From Planctomycetota bacterium (GTDB lineage: Bacteria > Planctomycetota > SZUA-567), in NCBI GenBank assembly GCA_031270145.1, contig JAISYD010000362.1:1-11323 (forward strand): a DNA stretch of 11,323 bases, given 5' to 3'. Below, in pieces: positions 6,293 to 11,323 of the stretch (position 1 is the stretch's first letter; every line of letters starts with the position of its first letter). Under the pieces are notes generated by a model, which was given only the letters and a program-made list of their open reading frames with translations, was not told the DNA's origin and did not search any database. The translations under genes were made by a program, and so were the position numbers.

Positions 6293-8094
6293 GCGGCCTT
6301 TTCTTGACCAACCCGGACGCCCTGTGGGCCTTTGCCGCCGTGGCCGCGGTTATTCTTCTGTATCTCCTGCGCCGCCGCCGCCGGCCGCTTTTGCTGACCG
6401 GCTTGTTCCTGTGGGAAGCGCCCGGGGGGGAGGGATTTGGCGGCAAGCGAAGGGAAAGGCCCTTTTCCCGGCGATCCCTGCCGTTGGATTTGTTGGCCGC
6501 CGCCCTGTTCGCGCTGGCCTTGACCGGCCCGGCCCGCCGCCTGGGGAACGGCTTGCCGACCTTGGTGATTCTCGACCGTTCCTTCGCCATGCGGGCGCGG
6601 GACGCCTATGCGCAAGCCCGGGAACTGGCGCTGGAAATACTCGCCGCCGCCAACGAAAAAGGCGTCGAGACGGGGCTGCTGCTGGCCGGGGAGCGGCCGG
6701 AGGTCGGGCGCGGACTGGGACGTTGCTCCCACGCCGAGTGGGCCGCCACGCTGGCCGGTTATCTGCCCGACGCCAGGCGATCCAATCCGCGCGAGGCCGC
6801 CGCCTTCGCCCGCCGCCTTTACGGCCCGGCCCTGGATATGCATATCATCACCAATCTGGACGGCGAAACCGCCGGCGCAACGGCGGATTGGGCAACCACC
6901 CACCTCCTGCCCGGACGCGGCGGCAACTTGGCCTTTGTCCGGGCCTGGCGCGCCGCCGACGCCGACGGCCGCGAACGCCTGTACCTGGCAATCGCCAACC
7001 ATGGCGGGCCGGCCGAGGCGATCCTGACCATCGCCGCCGCCCGGACGCCGGAGCGCGGCTTATATCGCGAAGTCCTCAAGTTGGACGGCGGCGCGACGGT
7101 CTCCGTGGAGATAACCGCGGCGGCGGGGAGCGAAGACGCCCTGATGGCCAAACTGGCGGCGGCGGGCGAACAGGACGTCATCGCCGACGATTCCCTGGCC
7201 TATATCACGCCGGTCCGCCGCCGCGCGGCGATCTACCGGATCGAAGGCGTCAATCCCCGGGCCGAACATTATCTGCGCCTGGGCCTGGAGGCGGCCGGTT
7301 GCCGGCCGGAACTGGACAGCGCCGCCGGAGCGGCTCCGGACATCCTGGTCGCCCACGGGTCGGAAGCCGGCGGCCGGGCCCTGACGCTGATTCTTGTCCC
7401 GCCGGGCGAACCAGGCGTATACGCGCCGCCTTATGTGGTGGATTCCGCCTCCCCCCTGTGCCGGGACTTCGATCCCGGCGGCGGCCACTGGGTGGCGGCC
7501 GGCCGGGAGACGCCGCCCCCGGAAGCGGAAATCCTGGTGGCGGCGGGCGACACGCCGCTGTATTGGCGTTCGCGCCCGGATCGCCTCCACCTCAACCTGG
7601 CGCCGGAGCTTTGCCCCATCGTCATGGACCCCGCCTGGCCCGTACTGCTGGCCAACTTGGCGGAGGCGGCCCGGAACAATTTGCCGGGACTGGGCAAAAC
7701 CCAGTATAATCCCGGCGAAACGCTCCATTACCGGCCGGAGGCCGGCCGGTACGGGGAAGCCCTGGCCTTCCGCTCCGAACAAGGCGAAATCCTGGCGGCG
7801 CCCGGCTCCAAACCGCCGGTCCCTGCCAATCCGGGGCTCTACCGGTTGCTGAGCGGCGAAAACGATCTGGGGGAAATCGCCGTCCTGCCGTTCTTCGGCC
7901 CGGCGGCGGACAGCGCCGGCCTGGCCGCCGCCCGGCGGACAATTCCGGCTGAACGCTGGGCGCGGGAAGAGGGCGGGGGGGTCGTCGACCTCGCCTGGCT
8001 GGCCTTGGGCCTTGGTCTATTCCTGTTGGGATGGAATTGGCGGCGGGATTTGCCGGCGGACGCGCGGAACGCGCCTTCCGGCATAAGGCGTTAA
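6289..8094 (+). CDS. BatA-like membrane protein with degenerate VWA and amidotransferase-like regions
   Basis: The protein has 601 residues. Its N-terminus FLTNPDALW, helix about 12-27, arginine block RRRRR and LLTGLFLWE match the BatA (aerotolerance regulator N-terminal) signature. A second hydrophobic segment lies at about 64-80. A VWA-like domain follows, but its MIDAS reads DRSFA (96-100), with Ala where the third serine is expected, and the later strand DMHIITNLDGE (183-193) keeps an acidic DG. This VWA may therefore bind metal poorly. After a beta-rich CARDB-like stretch (about 230-310), the region 330-520 holds DILVAHGSEAGG, an ILVAAGDTPLYW strand and the late motif DPAWPVLLANLAEAA, as in GATase-fold segments of such proteins. 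A C-terminal helix lies at 565-584, with a short basic cytoplasmic tail. Most of the chain should face the periplasm. The ATG at 6289 overlaps the DUF58 stop. Co-occurrence with DUF58 and the double-VWA protein supports a shared complex. Confidence 0.85.
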   Translation: MSGLFLTNPDALWAFAAVAAVILLYLLRRRRRPLLLTGLFLWEAPGGEGFGGKRRERPFSRRSLPLDLLAAALFALALTGPARRLGNGLPTLVILDRSFAMRARDAYAQARELALEILAAANEKGVETGLLLAGERPEVGRGLGRCSHAEWAATLAGYLPDARRSNPREAAAFARRLYGPALDMHIITNLDGETAGATADWATTHLLPGRGGNLAFVRAWRAADADGRERLYLAIANHGGPAEAILTIAAARTPERGLYREVLKLDGGATVSVEITAAAGSEDALMAKLAAAGEQDVIADDSLAYITPVRRRAAIYRIEGVNPRAEHYLRLGLEAAGCRPELDSAAGAAPDILVAHGSEAGGRALTLILVPPGEPGVYAPPYVVDSASPLCRDFDPGGGHWVAAGRETPPPEAEILVAAGDTPLYWRSRPDRLHLNLAPELCPIVMDPAWPVLLANLAEAARNNLPGLGKTQYNPGETLHYRPEAGRYGEALAFRSEQGEILAAPGSKPPVPANPGLYRLLSGENDLGEIAVLPFFGPAADSAGLAAARRTIPAERWAREEGGGVVDLAWLALGLGLFLLGWNWRRDLPADARNAPSGIRR

Positions 8095-8099
8095 GGAAG
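8093..8099 (+). promoter_or_regulatory. Ribosome binding site deciding the VWA protein start
   Basis: AAGGAAG at 8093-8099 lies eight nt before ATG 8108. The TTG at 8102, two codons earlier, would be only two nt from it, so ATG 8108 is preferred. Confidence 0.5.
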
Positions 8100-8107
8100 C
8101 CTTGGCA

Positions 8108-10630
8108 ATGTTCGGCGTCTCCCTGCAATATCCCCAGCTATTGGTTCTCCTGCTGTTGCTGCCCTGGCTTGGCCCTTGGCTGGCCGGATCGGTCTGGCGC
8201 GCCTCCGGCCGGCGGCGAACCGCAATCCTAATCCTGGCCATATTCGCCCTGGCCCGGCCGCGAGTCGGTTTGACCGATCCCGGAAGCGATTTGATCCTGT
8301 TGCTTGATCGCTCCGCCTCCTGCGGCCGGGAGGCGGAGCGCATGCTGGCGGAATTGCTCCCCTTGATCCGCCGGGAGGAGAGGGCCGGCGACCGCACCGC
8401 CGTCATCGCTTTCGGCGACGGCGCCTTTATCGAGCGCGGCTTCGCCGACGGGGCGCCGGTCGGGGCGCCGCCAGTCGGCTTCGAGTTCGCCAGCGACTTG
8501 GCCTCGGCCCTGGAAACCGCCGCGGCGTTGCGCTCGCCGGATCGGCGCACAGCCCTGCTTTGCCTGAGCGATGGATTGTACACCGGGGAAAAACCCCAAC
8601 CTCCCGGAATCCCCTTCTGGTACCGCCGGCTGGGAGAGAAGGCGGTGCGCGACGCGGCGGCCGGCGCCATTGTCGCGCCGGAGGAGGTGGAGCTACGTTC
8701 GGCCTGGCTGGTCCGCTATTCCATCCAGGCCGCCGCCCTGGGCGACGCCAGCTACGCGCTTTTCCGGAACGGACGGCTCATCGCCCGCGAAAATGTGGCC
8801 TTGCGGCGGGGCGAGAACCGCTTCCTGATCCGGGACGCCGCCGACGGGGAGGCGCTGATCGAATACCGGCTCGAAATTTCGGCCGAGAGCGACGCCGTGC
8901 CGGAAAACAACGTCTCGCGGGCGGTTCTGCCGGTGCGAAGCGCCCCCCGCGTCTTGCTGGCGACCAGGGCGGAGGAGCCGGTTTTCCTGGCGGAGTGCCT
9001 GCGGGCGGCGGCGATCCCGGTCGATGTCGTCCGTCCGGAGCATTTCCCCGAAGACGCGTCCCGGCTCGCGCCCTACCGCCTGATCATCCTGGAAAACTGC
9101 CGGCTGGCGGATTTCCCCTTCCGTGCGCCAGGCGCCCTGGCCTCGGCGGTGAGGGCGGGCCTGGCTTCCCTGCTGGTCACCGGCGGCCCCAACAGTTTCG
9201 GCCAGGGGGGCTATCACCGCTCCGCCATCGATCCCCTGTTGCCGGTGGGGATGGAGCTTAGGGACGATGTGCGCCGCGGCGGCCTGGCCGTGGCCATCGC
9301 CCTGGATCGCTCCGGTTCCATGGCGGCCGGCGCCGGAACGGGCGGCCCGAGCAAAATGGATCTGGCCAACCGGGGGGCGGCCGAATCCCTCCGCCTCCTG
9401 AACCGGCGGGACGAGGCGGCGGTCGTCGCCGTGGATTCGGCCGCGCATGTGGTCGCGCCCCTGGGCCGGGCCGACGAGCCGGAGCGGCTGGCCGAACTCG
9501 TCCTCGACGTCAAATCCATGGGCGGCGGCATTTATTGCCTAACCGCCCTGCGGGCGGCGGCCGCGGAGATCCGCAAGTCCGGGCTGGCCAACCGCCACAT
9601 CATCCTTTTCGCCGACGCGGCCGATGTCGAGGAGCGGGACGGTTGTTTGGAATTGGCGCGGGAGTTGCTGGACGAAGGCATCCGCCTGTCCGTGGTCGCC
9701 ATTGGGACCACATCCGACCCGGACGCCGATTTCCTGGGCGATCTGGCGCGCGAAGGCGGCGGCGAAGCGTTGTTTTCCCGGCAGGCGGACGGATTGCCGG
9801 CGCTGTTCAGCCAGGAGATGATCCGCATTTCCCGCCGCGGCTTCCTGGAGGAGCCGATTGTCCCGCGCTTCCTGGCGCCGATGCGCCTTCTCGGCCTGGG
9901 CGATTTGCCGCCGCCGGGCCTCGACGGCCACAATGTTTCGTTCCTCCGCCAGGGGGCGATCGCCTTTATGGATATTGACGACGAGTTCAATACCCCGCTC
10001 CTGGCCCTCCGCCCGGCGGGACGGGCGGCCGTCGGGGCGGCCCTGTTCGAAATCGACGGGGAATTTTCCGGCGGCTTCACCCGCTGGCCGGCCGCTCCGG
10101 CGCTCCTGGCCGCCCTGGCCCGGCGCTTGGCCTCGGGCGTACAGGCCGTTGGCGTGAAGGCCTACACTTCCCTCGACCGGGGAATGGCGGAGGCGTGGTT
10201 CGAGTTCAGCCCGGAAATGGCGCTCAAGGCCAGGAGCGGCGGGGCAAAGGTGAACTGGCTGGGCGCCGGCGGCATCGCGCTGCCGGCCGATTTGGAATGG
10301 ATCGAGCCGCAAAAGGCCCGGTCGCGCGTCAAGCTGTCGGTTCCGGGCCATTATTTGCCGCTGGCCGATTTGGGAGAGATCGGAACCGCGGCGGCGCCGC
10401 CGGCCAGCCTGTCCTACAGTTCCGAATTCGCTTTGCGCCCCGGCGGACGGGGCCGGGCGGCGCTGGAGGAACTGGCCGCCGCCGGCGGCGGCGACGGGCT
10501 GGACATCTCCCGGATCCGGGAGTCGGCGGCGGCGCGGCGAACCGGCGGGCGGGAGTTGCGACCCTGGCTTTTGCTGGCGCTGCTGGCCCTGTTCCTGGCG
10601 GAGTTGGCCGGCAGCCGGCGGTTGCATTGA
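8108..10630 (+). CDS. Large membrane protein with two VWA domains and an amidotransferase-like domain
   Basis: The protein has 840 residues from ATG 8108. Two N-terminal hydrophobic segments (about 10-29 and 38-50) precede a first VWA domain whose strand LILLLDRSAS (62-71) has a complete DxSxS, with CLSDG at 152-156. A beta-sandwich-like segment follows (about 195-275). Residues 278-385 form a class I glutamine-amidotransferase-like domain: APYRLIILEN at 321-330, LLVTGGPNSFGQGGYHRS at 355-372, then DPLLPVGM. No catalytic triad is evident. A second VWA domain starts AVAIALDRSGSM (394-405, DxSGS intact), but the MIDAS threonine position reads GGGIYC (Ile475) and the last acidic motif reads FADAAD rather than TDG. 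The C-terminal domain is beta-rich and ends in one helix (about 819-835) with a basic tail. Similar 800-900-residue VWA proteins close DUF58/BatA operons. The likely role is a periplasm-facing scaffold that binds partners in a metal-dependent way. It is 13 nt after the previous stop. Confidence 0.88.
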   Translation: MFGVSLQYPQLLVLLLLLPWLGPWLAGSVWRASGRRRTAILILAIFALARPRVGLTDPGSDLILLLDRSASCGREAERMLAELLPLIRREERAGDRTAVIAFGDGAFIERGFADGAPVGAPPVGFEFASDLASALETAAALRSPDRRTALLCLSDGLYTGEKPQPPGIPFWYRRLGEKAVRDAAAGAIVAPEEVELRSAWLVRYSIQAAALGDASYALFRNGRLIARENVALRRGENRFLIRDAADGEALIEYRLEISAESDAVPENNVSRAVLPVRSAPRVLLATRAEEPVFLAECLRAAAIPVDVVRPEHFPEDASRLAPYRLIILENCRLADFPFRAPGALASAVRAGLASLLVTGGPNSFGQGGYHRSAIDPLLPVGMELRDDVRRGGLAVAIALDRSGSMAAGAGTGGPSKMDLANRGAAESLRLLNRRDEAAVVAVDSAAHVVAPLGRADEPERLAELVLDVKSMGGGIYCLTALRAAAAEIRKSGLANRHIILFADAADVEERDGCLELARELLDEGIRLSVVAIGTTSDPDADFLGDLAREGGGEALFSRQADGLPALFSQEMIRISRRGFLEEPIVPRFLAPMRLLGLGDLPPPGLDGHNVSFLRQGAIAFMDIDDEFNTPLLALRPAGRAAVGAALFEIDGEFSGGFTRWPAAPALLAALARRLASGVQAVGVKAYTSLDRGMAEAWFEFSPEMALKARSGGAKVNWLGAGGIALPADLEWIEPQKARSRVKLSVPGHYLPLADLGEIGTAAAPPASLSYSSEFALRPGGRGRAALEELAAAGGGDGLDISRIRESAAARRTGGRELRPWLLLALLALFLAELAGSRRLH

Positions 10631-10642
10631 GGGGGCGGCGCT

Positions 10643-11311
10643 CTATTTTCGCAGCATTCCTTCGTAATTGAATTTGCCGTCCACCTCAAGCATGGATGCG
10701 CCGGCGCGGATTTCCGCCACCATTTCCTCCTCCCTCTTCCGGAATTCCCCGGCCTTGGCCAGCGTCTCCTCCAACTTTTCCCGGGGGATTATCACCACTC
10801 CGCTCCGGTCGCCCATGACGATGTCGCCGGGACGGACCTGGACGCCGGCGAACTGGATCATGGAATTGGTCGATTCCTCCTGGACGCGCCCCCTGGCCGT
10901 GGCCACGACCGAGCCCCTGGCATAGGCGGGAAAGCCGATTTCGACGCAATCGTCCACGTCGCGGACGGCTCCGTCCACAACCACCCCGCCCACGCCTTTC
11001 ATTTTCGCGCCGTTGGCGAGAATGCCGCCCCAGCACGACGCGTCCAACCGTCCCCCGTTGTCGATGACGACGATATCGCCGGCCTTGGCGGCCTCGACCG
11101 CCCTGACGCCGAGATGGGTTTCGCTTCTGGTCGCGCCGACGGGGGTCAGCCTCAGCGTAACGGCGGGGCCGAGAACTTTGCCGGCCGACTCCCACATGGG
11201 CCGGATGCCGTACGTCGCCCCCCTAAGCCCAAGGGCGTCGAGCGCGTCGGCGATGTTGCTGGCGGAAAGGCTGGCGAATTTGGGCCTGAAATCGGCGTTA
11301 AAGTCGGACAT
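10643..11311 (-). CDS. RraA family protein, 4-hydroxy-4-methyl-2-oxoglutarate aldolase-like
   Basis: The protein has 222 residues, a normal length for the RraA/HMG-CHA aldolase fold. The family core is complete: GDIVVIDNGGRLDASCWGG (78-96), ILANGAKMKGVGGVVVDG (97-114) and the hallmark AVRDVDD (115-121), in which the Arg117-Asp118 pair corresponds to the residues that bind the pyruvate carboxylate/enolate and position the divalent metal in characterised aldolases. VQVRPGDIVMGDRSGVVIIP (157-176) and a C-terminal charged helix complete it. The likely reaction is retro-aldol cleavage of a 4-carboxy-4-hydroxy-2-oxo acid to pyruvate, or oxaloacetate decarboxylation. Many family members have unknown substrates, and older labels (menaquinone methyltransferase, RNase E inhibitor) are unreliable for such sequences. 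The start ATG 11311 has GGAG six nt upstream. The gene converges on the VWA gene with 12 nt between stops. No functional link with the operon is evident. Confidence 0.92.
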   Translation of the reverse strand: MSDFNADFRPKFASLSASNIADALDALGLRGATYGIRPMWESAGKVLGPAVTLRLTPVGATRSETHLGVRAVEAAKAGDIVVIDNGGRLDASCWGGILANGAKMKGVGGVVVDGAVRDVDDCVEIGFPAYARGSVVATARGRVQEESTNSMIQFAGVQVRPGDIVMGDRSGVVIIPREKLEETLAKAGEFRKREEEMVAEIRAGASMLEVDGKFNYEGMLRK

Positions 11312-11323
11312 GCCCTTCTCCCG

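Noticed and set aside
6324..7709. 461-codon plus-strand ORF inside the BatA-like gene
   Set aside because: It is an Arg/Gly/Pro-rich shadow in another frame, with no domain. The main frame carries BatA and VWA features.
8451..8475. Short imperfect tandem repeat of GGGGCGCC
   Set aside because: It encodes a simple Gly-Ala-Pro loop within the first VWA domain and does not extend further.
10607..10619. GCCGG-CAG-CCGGC hairpin near the end of the VWA gene as a terminator
   Set aside because: The stem is only five base pairs, lies inside the coding sequence and has no T-tract. Such stems are frequent by chance at this GC content.

Overview
This is a GC-rich bacterial window (about 70% in the central genes). 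It is dominated by one tightly packed plus-strand operon of six genes (about 1215-10630), flanked by a minus-strand gene on each side. No rRNA, tRNA, CRISPR array, insertion sequence or convincing repeat was seen. The gene content resembles loci I associate with Planctomycetota and related PVC lineages: an ABC-2 exporter beside DUF58, BatA-like and VWA/glutamine-amidotransferase-fold membrane proteins. That taxonomic guess is an inference with low confidence.

Layout. (1) Positions 1-805, minus strand: a COG2865-type ATP-binding protein (HATPase_c_4 plus C-terminal helix-turn-helix). It runs off the left edge and starts without the usual AlbA_2 (Schlafen-like) N-terminal domain. Its GC content is visibly lower than that of the operon. 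(2) Positions 806-1214: a divergent intergenic region with one weak candidate promoter and a questionable 40-codon ORF whose stop overlaps the ATG at 1206. (3) Positions 1215-10630, plus strand: a secreted or membrane auxiliary protein, an ABC ATPase, a roughly 12-TM ABC-2 permease, a soluble DUF58 protein, a BatA-like membrane protein and an 840-residue double-VWA membrane protein. The first four junctions are overlaps or internal starts (near 2942/2969, TAATG at 3913, a 14-nt overlap at 5432, ATGA at 6289). The last has a 13-nt gap with a good ribosome binding site. (4) Positions 10643-11311, minus strand: an RraA-family (HMG/CHA aldolase-like) protein, convergent with the operon and separated by 12 nt.

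How the genes may work together. The ATPase and permease would form an ABC-2 type membrane transporter. The auxiliary protein, the BatA-like protein and the VWA protein each combine membrane anchors with a region that reads like a non-catalytic class I glutamine-amidotransferase fold. The DUF58, BatA-like and VWA proteins form the module usually paired with a MoxR AAA+ ATPase, but no MoxR gene lies in this window. The likely picture is a cell-envelope assembly or stress system in which the VWA proteins act as metal-dependent adhesion scaffolds around an exporter. The substrate and physiological role cannot be read from the sequence.
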